Source: Azomonas agilis (lineage in GTDB: Bacteria; Pseudomonadota; Gammaproteobacteria; Pseudomonadales; Pseudomonadaceae). Taken from it: DNA of 64,000 nt. Shown here one piece after another: positions 17,832-26,670 of this stretch. Position numbers and translations under genes: made by a program. The stretch spans positions 248,001 to 312,000 of the forward strand of contig NZ_VLKG01000003.1 of assembly GCF_007830255.1 (NCBI RefSeq), given 5' to 3'. How positions within the stretch are numbered: position 1 is the first letter of the stretch; the number at the start of each line of letters is the position of its first letter. The notes under the pieces were generated by a model. That model was given only the letters and a program-made list of their open reading frames with translations. It had not been told where the DNA came from and ran no database searches.

Positions 17832-19595
17832 TCAGGAGTCAGGAAACTCAAACATCAGATTATTGCTACCTGCGGGCCCATCAGGAAACCTCAAACCTAC
17901 CTTGCGCACTTCATTGCCTTCCACCTGCGCTACCGTCCAAACCAGATTTCCCCACTCAATATGGTCACCCACAATGGGCTTACCTCCTAATAGTTCACCG
18001 ATGAAGTGCCCAACCGACTGATAGCCAATCATGTCATTTTCCAATGGTAGGTTATACAAGGCAGCTACAGCGGCTAACTCAGCACTCCCCTCAAGGATAA
18101 AATCGCCAAAAAAGCGCAAATCCTGAGTATGTTTCGGCTTTTGACTGAATAACTTACCCAGTGCCGGTAAGTTTTCCTCATGGCCAATCACACAGAGGAT
18201 ATCGTCCTCCTGCAAGCGCGTACTGCCCGAGGGGTGCAACAGTTGCTGCCCCCGAAATAGCGCAGCTATGCGTGTGCCTTCTGGCATCTTTAAATCACGC
18301 AACATACTGCCTAAGCACCATTTTTTCCCACTCAGTTGGTAAACGAATAACTCCCACTGACTGGTGATGTGAATCTGTAAACCGCTGCGGGCAACGGGGA
18401 GTGGCTCTGGCGGTACCTCGACCTTAGCTTTACGGGCCGCCCAACCCAAGGTAGTACCTTGCAGCAGTAAAGACACCAACACGATAAAGAAGGCCAGATT
18501 AAAAAAGAGCTCGGCGTGCTCTAACCCTGCCATTAGGGGAAATACCGCCAGAATAACCGGAACCGCTCCGCGCAAACCGATCCAAGAGATAAACACCCGC
18601 TCCCGCCACTGAAAACTACGGAAGGGTAACAAGCTGATCCAAACCGCTATAGGACGTGCGCCCAAAATCATCCACATCGACAGCAGCAACGCAGGCACGG
18701 CAATAGTCACTAATTCGCTCGGTGTCAGCAGTAACCCTAACACCAAGAACATGCCAATCTGACTGAGCCACGCCAGACCATCAAACATATGTAGGATGCC
18801 GTGCCGATTACGGATCGGCTGATTACCCAGCACCAAACCACATACATAAATCGCCAAAATACCACTGCCACCAATAATCCCGGCGGCGGCAAAAATCATT
18901 AAACCGCCACTGACGGCCAAAAGAGGATAAAGACCATCGGCAACGCTCAAGCGATTGATGATTTGCAGCAGGAGCGCTCCACCTGCCAGCCCCAGCACAA
19001 TCCCCACACCAAATTGCTGCAACAGACTGACTAAAATCGACCAACTAAAGCTGGTTTGCCCCGAGGCCAACATTCCGATCAAGGAGACGGTCAAAAACAT
19101 GGCCATAGGGTCATTACTGCCGGACTCAATCTCCAGAGTAGAGCCCACCCGCTCATTCAAACCTCGACCGTTGAGTAGATTAAAGACTACGGCCGCATCG
19201 GTAGAACCTACGATGGCTCCCACCAGTAACCCTTCCAACAGGCTAAGGTCAAATAACCAGACTGCCGCCAAGCCGGTGAGCAGCGTAGTAATGGCCACTC
19301 CTAGCGTGGCTAGTGAGGTCGCTGGCCAAAGTGCCACGCGGAAGGTCGCAACCCGTGTGCGCATCCCTCCATCTAACAGAATCACGGCTAACGCCAGATT
19401 GCCGATTAAATAGGCCAGTGTGTAATCGTTAAATACGATACCGCCTATTCCATCGACCCCAGCTAACATGCCTACGCCTAGGAATATGACCAAAATAGGC
19501 ACGCCAAGGCGGGTTGAAAGCGAACTCATCAGGATGCTGGCTAAAATCAGAAAAGCACCGATCAGAAAAAATTGGTTGATGCTGCCAGCGTCCAA
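17832..19595 (-). CDS. K+/H+ (or Na+/H+) antiporter, NhaP2/CvrA family
   Basis: A 587-residue CPA1 antiporter. About twelve membrane spans occupy residues 1-390 (e.g. [30 protein letters not shown] with the conserved acidic site, [15 protein letters not shown]). A cytoplasmic TrkA-C type domain ([26 protein letters not shown]) and a CorC/HlyC-like C-terminal domain follow, as in NhaP2. It exchanges cations for protons at the inner membrane. Start is TTG at 19595, supported by GGAGG eight bases upstream and immediate entry into the first span. Confidence 0.88.
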   Translation of the reverse strand: MDAGSINQFFLIGAFLILASILMSSLSTRLGVPILVIFLGVGMLAGVDGIGGIVFNDYTLAYLIGNLALAVILLDGGMRTRVATFRVALWPATSLATLGVAITTLLTGLAAVWLFDLSLLEGLLVGAIVGSTDAAVVFNLLNGRGLNERVGSTLEIESGSNDPMAMFLTVSLIGMLASGQTSFSWSILVSLLQQFGVGIVLGLAGGALLLQIINRLSVADGLYPLLAVSGGLMIFAAAGIIGGSGILAIYVCGLVLGNQPIRNRHGILHMFDGLAWLSQIGMFLVLGLLLTPSELVTIAVPALLLSMWMILGARPIAVWISLLPFRSFQWRERVFISWIGLRGAVPVILAVFPLMAGLEHAELFFNLAFFIVLVSLLLQGTTLGWAARKAKVEVPPEPLPVARSGLQIHITSQWELFVYQLSGKKWCLGSMLRDLKMPEGTRIAALFRGQQLLHPSGSTRLQEDDILCVIGHEENLPALGKLFSQKPKHTQDLRFFGDFILEGSAELAAVAALYNLPLENDMIGYQSVGHFIGELLGGKPIVGDHIEWGNLVWTVAQVEGNEVRKVGLRFPDGPAGSNNLMFEFPDS

Positions 19596-19832
19596 TGCAC
19601 TATCCTCCGCGCCTCATTATTTTCTAAATCATGCATTAAATGCACCAAATATACCAGTATTATAGACTATTGATTTTTATCGGGCATAAAAGGGCTATTT
19701 TGCTGAGATTATGTAGCTATTGTGCAGAATTTTATCTTTGGTCAATTTTGCATCTAGGTTAAAGCCCCTAGGTTGACTTGGGTTATAGTGCCTGCCAGTT
19801 GGATTTTTATTTTGTTTCTGGATGCTTTTGCT

Positions 19833-20450
19833 ATGTCCCATCGCTCTTGGCCTCGTCCTTGGGCTCAATCAACGTCGGGCTCAGCTCCTAAGGTGCCGCC
19901 CATCGAGCCGCGCTTGATTGTGTTTAACAAGCCTTTTGATGTGCTCACTCAATTTACTGACGATCAGGGACGTAAGACGCTTAAAGACTACATTCCCATT
20001 ACCGGAGTTTACCCGGCAGGGCGATTGGATCGAGACAGTGAAGGGTTACTACTGCTGACCAATGATGGCCGTCTGCAAGCCAAGATTGCAGACCCAAAGC
20101 ACAAGCTCCCCAAAACCTACTGGGTGCAGGTAGAGGGCACACCAACGGAAGAGCAACTTCGGCAACTGCGCCAAGGCGTATTATTGAACGATGGCCCAAC
20201 CCTAGCGGCTGAAGCGCGTTTGCTACCCGAACCCACACTGTGGCCGCGCCAACCCCCCGTGCGTTTTCGCAAAACGGTTCCAACCCATTGGCTGGAACTG
20301 GTCATCCGCGAGGGGCGCAACCGTCAGGTACGGCGTATGACTGCCGCGGTGGGATTACCCACGTTGCGCTTGGTACGGGTGCAAATCGGCCCTTGGACAT
20401 TAGAAGAGCTAGAGCCCGGTCAGTGGCGAGAGGCTGCCATTAACCTATGA
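19833..20450 (+). CDS. rluE: 23S rRNA pseudouridine synthase, RluE-like
   Basis: A 205-residue RsuA/RluE family enzyme lacking the S4 domain, as RluE does. The catalytic motif [17 protein letters not shown] carries the nucleophilic aspartate; [11 protein letters not shown] and [13 protein letters not shown] are the flanking conserved strands. RluE converts U2457 in the peptidyl-transferase region. ATG at 19833 is chosen because the longer frame adds only a hydrophobic non-family leader. Its end overlaps the convergent ligase-like gene by six bases. Confidence 0.85.
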   Translation: MSHRSWPRPWAQSTSGSAPKVPPIEPRLIVFNKPFDVLTQFTDDQGRKTLKDYIPITGVYPAGRLDRDSEGLLLLTNDGRLQAKIADPKHKLPKTYWVQVEGTPTEEQLRQLRQGVLLNDGPTLAAEARLLPEPTLWPRQPPVRFRKTVPTHWLELVIREGRNRQVRRMTAAVGLPTLRLVRVQIGPWTLEELEPGQWREAAINL

Positions 20451-21614
20451 ATTATCAGTTTTTCGCGCAAAACTGACTTCGCGCAAAACTGAAAAAGTGG
20501 GAGTAGTCGCCAACCCACCCAGATGATATTGCCTGTGTTCAGCACGCATCCAATGAGCTGGGTTTAAGCGCCGCTCCAAAGCCTGCTGTAACAAAACCAA
20601 GGCCTGAACGCCTTCCGGCTCTCCGTATTGCTGCAACGCCTTTGTGGCTGCCAAAAGAACCTGTGTTGCCCCAGTATAAACTTCTGGATCCTCAAAGCCG
20701 TGCCACGCCGCCCGCCGGAATAAAGCCAGAGCAGTTTCGTCCGTTTGTCCCTTGAGTTGCTCGTCCAAACACAGGCCGATTAATAGGTAGCAACAAGCTT
20801 TGAGCAGCTCCAGACAGGGCATGGCATCGAAAGCTTTAAACTCAATCCGCCCCTCTTCAATGGCAATACGCGCTGGACGCAACAACGGAGAAGCTGGAGG
20901 TTCAGTTAAAGCTTCCGGTGCGACAAAGGTCTTCACAATCGGGCGGCAACTGCTGCGCACCCAAGTACGTCGTGAATCTCCGGCCCAAGGCTGGCCTGCC
21001 CAAAACGGAGCGCTGAAACTAAAGGGCACTATGTAGGGCGCGTAATAGTTCAGCTTACGGGCTACAGCTAAATTACGCGCACTGTCCCAACCGGCAAAGG
21101 ATAGATTGATGTCCGGCCCGAAGGTTAGGGTAGACACCTCCATGCCGTCGTATTCGTGATCTTCAGCCCGTAGCTGCTGCTCAAAGACGTTTAAGGGCGG
21201 CGTAAATACATAGCGCTCGTGCCTAGGGTTTAATCCCGCAATAGCCAGCCCCAATCCGTGCTGGCCCAAGCGCTCTAAGAGTTGCTGCTCGATATGCAGT
21301 AGCTGCTCAATCGCAGCAGTAACACTCTGAGCCGGTGGAGTGCGGATCTCAACCCCCTTCACAGCCAGAGTGTCGAAATCTCCATTGGGATGGAAACGCT
21401 CGTCACCCTCCAAATACCAGTAGCCTTGCCGGATACCCATATCCCCCACCGCCAGTTCTGGATCATTCCGTCCCGGCTTATCCGCTAGCAGCGCGCTGAG
21501 CTCATGAAAATCCAGATCGGCAAAGTCCCGCAATTGGCCGACATTGGGGCCTTGGGTGTTCGCCAACAAATACTCAAACTCCAAACCGCAGCGCACGGCA
21601 ATTGCAGAACTCAT
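20445..21614 (-). CDS. Glutamate-cysteine ligase-like (GCS2 family) carboxylate-amine ligase
   Basis: A 389-residue protein. It begins [16 protein letters not shown], the substrate/ATP-binding strand of the GCS2 family, followed by [23 protein letters not shown] and a central [30 protein letters not shown] lies near residue 280. GCS2 members make gamma-glutamylcysteine or other amide bonds using ATP, so the product could be glutathione or an unknown gamma-glutamyl compound. It starts 64 bases after the nitroreductase stop with AAGGA nine bases upstream, so it probably belongs to the same operon. The last ten codons arise from a duplicated 16-base segment. Confidence 0.7.
   Translation of the reverse strand: MSSAIAVRCGLEFEYLLANTQGPNVGQLRDFADLDFHELSALLADKPGRNDPELAVGDMGIRQGYWYLEGDERFHPNGDFDTLAVKGVEIRTPPAQSVTAAIEQLLHIEQQLLERLGQHGLGLAIAGLNPRHERYVFTPPLNVFEQQLRAEDHEYDGMEVSTLTFGPDINLSFAGWDSARNLAVARKLNYYAPYIVPFSFSAPFWAGQPWAGDSRRTWVRSSCRPIVKTFVAPEALTEPPASPLLRPARIAIEEGRIEFKAFDAMPCLELLKACCYLLIGLCLDEQLKGQTDETALALFRRAAWHGFEDPEVYTGATQVLLAATKALQQYGEPEGVQALVLLQQALERRLNPAHWMRAEHRQYHLGGLATTPTFSVLREVSFARKTDNS
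20456..20475. terminator. Hairpin shared by convergent rluE and ligase-like gene
   Basis: CAGTTTT (20456-20462) and AAAACTG (20469-20475) around TCGCGC. The structure lies inside the last codons of the minus-strand gene and just after the rluE stop. It overlaps a 16-base tandem duplication. Confidence 0.45.
20462..20492. repeat. 15-base direct repeat, period 16, in the ligase-like gene's 3' end
   Basis: TTCGCGCAAAACTGA occurs at 20462-20476 and again at 20478-20492. Because the period is 16 and not a multiple of three, the duplication shifts frame and gives the last residues of the protein (VLREV then SFARKTDNS) from the same DNA read in two frames. Confidence 0.75.
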
Positions 21615-21678
21615 TGCTTAGGTTCCTTCTCAGAAAGGCTCAGGGCCGCGAACTTGGGTATAAAATGGCGCAATCAAG

Positions 21679-22269
21679 CTACAGCCAAGTGATGAAATCC
21701 TGTGGATCTTCCGGGTCTAGCGCATGATCTGGATGCCCCGGCGTGCCCAGATACAAAAAACCCACGATCTGTTCGACTTCCGTTAGCCCTAGCTCTTGAT
21801 GCAGATTGCGGTCATACATGGGCCAACCGGAACGCCAAACGCCGCCGTATCCCAAAGCACGGGCGGCCAATTGCATCATCAGCACAGTGCTGGAAGCGCA
21901 AAATTGCTGATCCAATACCGGTACCACATCGCTGGGTTTTAAGCTGGCCACAGCAATCAAAATCAGCGGCGCTCGATGAGGCATCTTAGGAGCGCGATTG
22001 ATGATCACCTCGGACTGCTTAGAGGCAATCGCGGCTCGCTGGAGTGCTTCGCCTAAACGAGTCAACCCCGCTTCATCGCGGGCGCAGAGAAAACGAAAGG
22101 GGCGCAAGCTCATAAAGTCAGGCGCCCGCAACCCAGCCTGAACAATCAAATCCAACTCAGACTCGCTAGGCCCCGGAGCCAACAACTTGTGGCACGACTG
22201 CCGATTTAACAAAAACGCTAACGCAGGGTTATCTGATTCAACCACGGTGGATACCTTAGTATCAGTCAT
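21679..22269 (-). CDS. Nitroreductase-family oxidoreductase, YdjA-like
   Basis: A 196-residue single-domain flavoprotein. It has the LLNRQSCHKLLAPGPSESEL start (usually RRS in the family; here RQS), APDFMSLRPFRFL for FMN contact, and the AARALGYGGVWRSGWP segment typical of the compact YdjA class. Such enzymes reduce nitro compounds or act on ring cofactors with NAD(P)H. It is translationally coupled to the ABC ATPase by an ATGA overlap, which ties it to that system and makes a stand-alone detoxification role less likely. Confidence 0.8.
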   Translation of the reverse strand: MTDTKVSTVVESDNPALAFLLNRQSCHKLLAPGPSESELDLIVQAGLRAPDFMSLRPFRFLCARDEAGLTRLGEALQRAAIASKQSEVIINRAPKMPHRAPLILIAVASLKPSDVVPVLDQQFCASSTVLMMQLAARALGYGGVWRSGWPMYDRNLHQELGLTEVEQIVGFLYLGTPGHPDHALDPEDPQDFITWL

Positions 22270-23279
22270 TGGAGATCCTCTTCAATACGCAGACCACTGC
22301 GCAAACGCTCACGAATCCCCATGAGTGTGGCATCCATACGTTCAATATGCTCAAGGTTATGGCGTTCCTGATCGCTGGTTTCGATGACTTCTGCGATACC
22401 GCCGTGGCGAATCACCAAACGCCGCGTACCCCGCAAGGCCAACAGTGGGTCATGGGTGGAAATCAAAACGATCTTTTCACCCCCTACTAGCAGCTCTAGG
22501 GCACGTTTACGATCCACTCCAGCGTTCTCAATTTCGTCGATCAGCACTACCGGAGAGGAAGACAGCAAGGCCGCATCAGCAATCATCAAGGCGCGAGTCT
22601 GACCGCCCGATAGCTGAGTCACCGAAACACTGGGTAAGAATTTTTCCCCCGTCAGATCATTAGCGCAGGCAATCACTTGATCCGCCATCGCCTCAGGATC
22701 GGCCAGCATGCGGCAACGAGCGTGCATGCTGATCAGATCCCGCACGCTCAAATCCACCACAAAGTTCATGTTCTGGGACAGTTGCGCCACTAACTTACGA
22801 TCCGGCGCATAACGGCGCTCTTCGTCAGGCTCACAGCCGTTAATCAATACCCGCCGCCCTGTGGGGGTGTCACCTTGAGCCAAGCATTCAATATCACCCA
22901 GCAAGCGGCTTTTACCCGAACCCGTGGGGCCAACGATGCACACGATTTCCCCGGCCTTAAACTCCAGCGTTAAATTCTCGGCACGACCTTGTTTATCATG
23001 GCCACCAATCAGGGTGATGCTGTGGATTTGCTCGTGGCTGGCGGCGCTCATGGCCGCCATTTCGTCGATTAGGCGTTGCAGATGGTCAATCATCTGCGCA
23101 CGCTCCATGCCGGCGTCGAAAAACACTTCGTCGGGCAGCTCATCCAGCCATTGACCTAAGGTCAGGGTTCCAGGTGACAGCTCAACCTCTAAGGTAGCGA
23201 TAAATTCGGCCAATATGGGGTGTTGTTGCAGCAGTCCGGCCAGCGGCTGAGCGGCCAAGTCCGTGGCTAAACCACTCAT
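22266..23279 (-). CDS. Stand-alone ABC-type ATPase with N-terminal helical domain
   Basis: A 337-residue protein. Residues 1-80 form a helical domain (LAGLLQQHPILAEFIATLEVE, then DELPDEVFFDAGMERAQMIDHLQRLIDEM) that looks like DUF1858-type helical modules. The ATPase follows: Walker A GPTGSGKS at 117-124, signature LSGGQ at 223-227, Walker B VVLIDE at 244-249 and H-loop histidine near 276. No permease gene is nearby, so it may act in the cytoplasm on a partner protein and not in transport. ATG 23279 overlaps the GTPase stop by one base; a TTG codon precedes it. Confidence 0.8.
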   Translation of the reverse strand: MSGLATDLAAQPLAGLLQQHPILAEFIATLEVELSPGTLTLGQWLDELPDEVFFDAGMERAQMIDHLQRLIDEMAAMSAASHEQIHSITLIGGHDKQGRAENLTLEFKAGEIVCIVGPTGSGKSRLLGDIECLAQGDTPTGRRVLINGCEPDEERRYAPDRKLVAQLSQNMNFVVDLSVRDLISMHARCRMLADPEAMADQVIACANDLTGEKFLPSVSVTQLSGGQTRALMIADAALLSSSPVVLIDEIENAGVDRKRALELLVGGEKIVLISTHDPLLALRGTRRLVIRHGGIAEVIETSDQERHNLEHIERMDATLMGIRERLRSGLRIEEDLQ

Positions 23280-23980
23280 CAAGTATTCTCCAAATCAACA
23301 AAGCGCATTTTCTTCACATTACCGCGTTGATGGGTTTCTCCAATCGCGGTTTCTCCCACGCAATAAGGGCACACCGCAGCAGGCATGGAGAAGCGTAAAC
23401 GGCTGCCAGACAAAGTTGGCGTTTGCGGCGCGGCCTGTAGGTGGCGCGCAATGTCAGAAGCACCTTGCCCAGTAATGCCGTTACAAAACAGCGCCCGCGC
23501 GCCCGGATTCGCCAAACGCACGTGGAAGGCAAACACCTCGCGCTCTACTTGGGAAATAATGTCGCCTTTAGTGATGACCACTAAGTCGGCCAAACGCAGC
23601 ATGGGGCCGATTTTTTTCGGGGTATGCACACCGGCTAAAGCATCCACCACGCACACGGCTAAAACCCCATCAATATGCGGCGAACAGCGGTTACACAGGC
23701 CGGCGCTTTCGGTGATGAGTACGTCTAAATCCTGACGTTCGCCCCACGCCAAGCAGTCTTCAACGTTGGAGACAAAATAGTGGTCTGGGCACAAAGAACC
23801 CGCTAAGCCCACCGTAACCGGCAGGCCTTTTTGCGCGTACAGCTGATCGTCGGAGGTGGATAGGGCATCAAACTTAACCACCCCGACCTTACGGCCCGCA
23901 TTCTGTAACTGCTCGGCTACCCGCAAAATAACCGAAGTCTTGCCTACGGAAGGCGATCCCGCGACGGTAATTAATTGCAT
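23279..23980 (-). CDS. HypB/UreG-like P-loop GTPase with two CxxC motifs
   Basis: A 233-residue SIMIBI-class GTPase. Walker A is GSPSVGKTS (residues 8-16), the switch region reads ITESAGLCNRC (C96, C99), comparable to the ENVGNLVCP metal site of HypB, and the base-recognition motif is TKGD (137-140). A second pair, CPYC (C204, C207), lies near the C-terminus. HypB, UreG and CooC relatives deliver nickel or remodel metal sites with nucleotide hydrolysis; four ordered cysteines point to metal handling here. ATG 23980 overlaps the upstream gene by ten bases. A longer frame beginning at 24082 reads across the upstream gene and is rejected. Confidence 0.8.
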   Translation of the reverse strand: MQLITVAGSPSVGKTSVILRVAEQLQNAGRKVGVVKFDALSTSDDQLYAQKGLPVTVGLAGSLCPDHYFVSNVEDCLAWGERQDLDVLITESAGLCNRCSPHIDGVLAVCVVDALAGVHTPKKIGPMLRLADLVVITKGDIISQVEREVFAFHVRLANPGARALFCNGITGQGASDIARHLQAAPQTPTLSGSRLRFSMPAAVCPYCVGETAIGETHQRGNVKKMRFVDLENT

Positions 23981-25029
23981 GCACGTCGCTCCTGTGCGCT
24001 GTGGTAAGCAAAAAACAACTCCGCTGCTTGTTGCTGTTCGGCGGCAAAATTTTGCTGATGGCAGAACTCCCAGCCCAGCCATTTAAGGCGCGCCTGCTCA
24101 GGAAAGGAGTGCATCACCGCATGGGTTGAGGGATAGCAATTGCGCTTTAACACAGCCCCCAAATCAGGGCCATTGAGGTAGTCCACCAAGGGGCTGAGGC
24201 GTTGTTCGGCCTCGGCTTGAATCATGAAGCCAATCGGCATCACCAAAGCACCATCTTCCGGCCAAATCACCATCGTGCGATCACGCCGAGGACAGAGTTC
24301 CGCTTGCAGCCAAGGTAAAATGGCAATGGTGCCGACTTCTCGGCTGTTAGAGCCGGTTTGGGTCGCGGTACGGACGTTATGCTGTAGCTGACGCACATTA
24401 GCCGCAAAGGCCTGTAAACCCGCAGCGCCATACTCACGGAACAAAGACAGGAGTAAGTAGGCATTAAAATCTTGATAGGGCACCTGAGTGTTCGGCCGCC
24501 AGCCCCCGAATATAACCTCGCTCGCCCAACAAGGGTCGAATAAATCCGCCCAAACTCGGGGCGGTTTACGGCCTTTCAAACGCCGTTGATCCACCAACCA
24601 CACGAAGGGAATCGCGGAAAATACTCGAAACACGCCCAAAGGGTCTGCTAGACCTGCAGCACTACAGGCCGGATGCATGAGCGGCATCGGACGGCTGTGC
24701 GTATCAGGAGCGTAATGGTGCAATAGACTGGGTGAAAGGATGTCTTGGTAGATGGTCGATACCAACATACCGGGCAAACGTTTTGAGTCAGACTCAGTGG
24801 CTAAGGTATCGAAGGGGCTATACCACTCTCCTCCACCTAAACAGCAGCACTTTAAGCTGAGGTCGGAGGTTTTACGGTGTTGAGCTAGGGTCTTATCAAT
24901 GCCGGACTTAAAAGCCCGACGCAGCGGGATGGGCATACGTCCTAACAGATCCAAACTACCCAGCTCATCGGCGCTGGGCAATTCGTGGCGGTCAGCATCC
25001 GGTACATAGCGCGGGCTAAATCGTGTCAC
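23971..25029 (-). CDS. Substrate-binding-protein-like cytoplasmic protein with triple cysteine
   Basis: About 352 residues of periplasmic-binding-protein type II appearance (SAIPFVWLVDQRRLKGRKPPRVWADLFDP, TGSNSREVGTIAILPWLQAEL, PLVDYLNGPDLGAVL), but no signal peptide or lipobox is present, so it probably stays in the cytoplasm. LKCCCLGGGEWYSP near residue 62 carries three successive cysteines, and PACSAAGLADPLGVFRV a fourth. GTG at 25029 is preferred because AAGGAG lies six bases upstream; the ATG at 25047 lacks a ribosome site. It opens the operon with the GTPase and ATPase. Function unknown; ligand loading of a metal or cofactor is inferred. Confidence 0.65.
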   Translation of the reverse strand: MTRFSPRYVPDADRHELPSADELGSLDLLGRMPIPLRRAFKSGIDKTLAQHRKTSDLSLKCCCLGGGEWYSPFDTLATESDSKRLPGMLVSTIYQDILSPSLLHHYAPDTHSRPMPLMHPACSAAGLADPLGVFRVFSAIPFVWLVDQRRLKGRKPPRVWADLFDPCWASEVIFGGWRPNTQVPYQDFNAYLLLSLFREYGAAGLQAFAANVRQLQHNVRTATQTGSNSREVGTIAILPWLQAELCPRRDRTMVIWPEDGALVMPIGFMIQAEAEQRLSPLVDYLNGPDLGAVLKRNCYPSTHAVMHSFPEQARLKWLGWEFCHQQNFAAEQQQAAELFFAYHSAQERRACN

Positions 25030-25075
25030 CTTGAACTCCTTCGTCATCCAGCCAGAGTTTTGTCTTAGGTGTCAG

Positions 25076-25091
25076 TGCGAGATTCGGGCCA
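25076..25091 (-). promoter_or_regulatory. Possible sigma-54 promoter for the GTPase/ATPase operon
   Basis: On the minus strand TGGCCCGAATCTCGCA keeps the GG and GC doublets ten bases apart, with two deviations from consensus. The start would fall about 35 bases before the GTG at 25029. A divergent and better match faces the other way at 25281. Confidence 0.4.
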
Positions 25092-25169
25092 GCCACCGCA
25101 ACTTTAATTCCACAGCCCATAAAGCCCGACACTGGCGTGTTTTTCCCCCCAATCGGCAAGCTTTAAATA

Positions 25170-25183
25170 GTTCTAAATAGAAC
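25170..25183. promoter_or_regulatory. Palindrome GTTCT-AAAT-AGAAC between divergent sigma-54 promoters
   Basis: Perfect 5-bp arms around AAAT in an AT-rich stretch, about 80-110 bases from each putative sigma-54 promoter, the usual spacing of a shared enhancer site. The binding protein is not identifiable. Confidence 0.35.
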
Positions 25184-25280
25184 ACCCAAGGTTTTTAGGG
25201 TTCCAGCCTGAACCTCATAGGCCAATTTAGGCCCACCCTATCGGTGCATAAACCGCCGAATCTAAGGACTCATAAAAGCT

Positions 25281-25296
25281 TGGCATGTGGCTGGCA
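25281..25296 (+). promoter_or_regulatory. Sigma-54 promoter of the small gene at 25331
   Basis: TGGCATGTGGCTGGCA has TGGCAT at -24 and TGGC at -12, with GG and GC ten bases apart and one deviation from consensus. The start site would lie about 10-12 bases downstream, near 25307. Confidence 0.55.
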
Positions 25297-25330
25297 TAAC
25301 AGAAGGATATTCTAAGGAGCGCCATAGCTT

Positions 25331-25567
25331 ATGAACGCAAAAGGCATCATCAACTCAACGCGACGACTGCTTGGGGCCAAGCAATTGGGCAGTTCTGCTT
25401 TAATTGCCAAAGCAGAGCTGGATGGGCGTAACACCCTAGCTCAAGCGCAGCTATGGTTAGAGCGGACTGAACGTCCAACGGATGAGACAGAACTGAATCA
25501 CTACCGCATGGTATCTGATGCGACTGAGTCCTTGAAACGAGTTTTAAAGGGAGAAAAACCGTGCTAA
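25331..25567 (+). CDS. Small unrecognised protein divergent from the GTPase operon
   Basis: A 78-residue helical, charged protein (RRLLGAKQLGSSALIAKAELDG, LAQAQLWLERTERPTDETEL) ending in GEKPC, so its only cysteine is the last residue. AAGGAG lies eleven bases before ATG, slightly long. A sigma-54-type promoter precedes it. No family is recognised; the divergent arrangement with the five-gene operon suggests linkage, for example as substrate, carrier or regulator, which is inference. Confidence 0.55.
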   Translation: MNAKGIINSTRRLLGAKQLGSSALIAKAELDGRNTLAQAQLWLERTERPTDETELNHYRMVSDATESLKRVLKGEKPC

Positions 25568-25819
25568 GGCTTTTGATATTTCAGCTATAAGCATATTCAA
25601 ATATAACACTTATAATTATAATGAATTAAATTGAAACAATTTATTATACACTAATAAACACGACAGAATTATGAACAAAACTGGGATGCTCTGAGTAGAG
25701 GATGCCACTTATTCTTTGACTGCTAGCGACTTAACATGAGCCCTATTGAAAAGCCATTCAGGCCCACTTTAAATCGCTCAAAAGGCTTTAATAGAGCGGC
25801 CTGAAATTTAGAGGTCATC

Positions 25820-26077
25820 ATGAAAACTGTTGTCACTGCTCTGTTTGTTGCTTGTATGCCTTTGGTCGCCGTAGCTAATGAGCCCCTTGAGGTTGAAGAG
25901 TACCACTACGGTATGAATCTTGATGTTGGCCAAGTAATCTCAGTAAAACCTGTACAGACCGACAGCCAAGTATCTAGCTGTGGCTTGGTTGAGAAAGAGA
26001 TGATTTATAAAGACTCCAAAGGCCAAGAACACGACCTGAAATACGAAGTAATGGCGACCGGTTGCACCAACGGCTAA
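25820..26077 (+). CDS. DUF2790 small secreted protein
   Basis: An 85-residue protein with a signal peptide (TVVTALFVACMPLVAVANE). The mature part YHYGMNLDVGQVISVKP, SSCGLVEKEMIYKDSKGQEHDLKYEVMATGC matches DUF2790, a Pseudomonas family of small periplasmic proteins whose two cysteines probably form a disulfide. Some members are copper- or stress-responsive; the role is unsettled. AGAGG lies four bases upstream of ATG and a terminator follows. Confidence 0.8.
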   Translation: MKTVVTALFVACMPLVAVANEPLEVEEYHYGMNLDVGQVISVKPVQTDSQVSSCGLVEKEMIYKDSKGQEHDLKYEVMATGCTNG

Positions 26078-26105
26078 TACAGCTTAAGCCTGCCTGCCCT
26101 CCCCT

Positions 26106-26136
26106 AAAGCCCTAAGCCTCTGCTCGGGGCTTTTTT
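26106..26136 (+). terminator. Rho-independent terminator of the DUF2790 gene
   Basis: AAAGCCC (26106-26112) pairs with GGGCTTT (26127-26133) and runs into six Ts, 29 bases after the stop codon. Confidence 0.8.
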
Positions 26137-26264
26137 ATGTGGGTTAAACCCAGACTGCAACTTAAATTGGTGGAGTCTCCAACCCAAAAGGCACTGTGCT
26201 CCAAGGCCACACCTTGCCGCCGTAGCTAGTGACCTCTAGGGCTACCACCTAGGTCTTAGGAAGA

Positions 26265-26588
26265 TCAATGCTGATGGGCAGCCTCTGCTTTGGGTTTGGA
26301 ATGCTCGGCCTCTTTAGAAGCTTCCGGTTTTTCGTGAGTATCTTTAGCCGAATCGGCATCATGGGCTTTTTCGGCTTTTTTCGGCGCGCTTTCCTCTTTC
26401 ATTTTGGCCGCGCATTTACCCTCACCGCACTTACCCTCCATGCTTTTCTCTCCCTGTGCCAACTGATGACTAGGCTCTAAGATCTGAGCAGTAAAAGGAT
26501 TAGTGTCTGTGGCCCAAGCTGGGGTTGCTAAAGAAGACACCGCAACGGCTGAACCCATTGCCAGTGACAGAACGCTGGATTTTTTCAT
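26265..26588 (-). CDS. HvfA/BufA-like low-complexity precursor with EGKCGEGKC motif
   Basis: A 107-residue protein with signal peptide SVLSLAMGSAVAVSSLATPAWA, then NPFTAQIL and MEGKCGEGKCAAKM, followed by a Lys/Glu/Ala/His-rich tail ending HQH. EGKCG repeats after a signal peptide mark HvfA-type precursors, whose cysteines are modified by an MNIO (DUF692) enzyme with a DUF2063 partner to make copper-binding groups. Neither partner is in this window, so it is an orphan here; the enzymes could be elsewhere. Genes on both sides are unrelated. Repeat count is low (two), so modification is plausible but unproven. Confidence 0.7.
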   Translation of the reverse strand: MKKSSVLSLAMGSAVAVSSLATPAWATDTNPFTAQILEPSHQLAQGEKSMEGKCGEGKCAAKMKEESAPKKAEKAHDADSAKDTHEKPEASKEAEHSKPKAEAAHQH

Positions 26589-26670
26589 GTCAGACTCCAG
26601 AGGTAATTAAGGAACGAGCCTAGGCGTACAACGCCTTAATATCCCTAGGTTTTTGACCTAGATACAGCCA

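Noticed and set aside
22384-22663. Plus-strand open frames opposite the ABC ATPase
   Set aside because: They lack ribosome sites and simply mirror the conserved ATPase gene.
23980-24082. N-terminal extension of the GTPase reading into the upstream gene
   Set aside because: The extension is not of GTPase type and the ATG at 23980 gives the expected short strand before the P-loop.
25049-25137. Plus-strand sequence with CCGCAAC and AGCCCGACACTGGC resembling parts of a cobalamin riboswitch
   Set aside because: The distance between the parts is far too short, the GGGAA and GCCACTG elements are missing, and the strand points away from the only leader position that would make sense.
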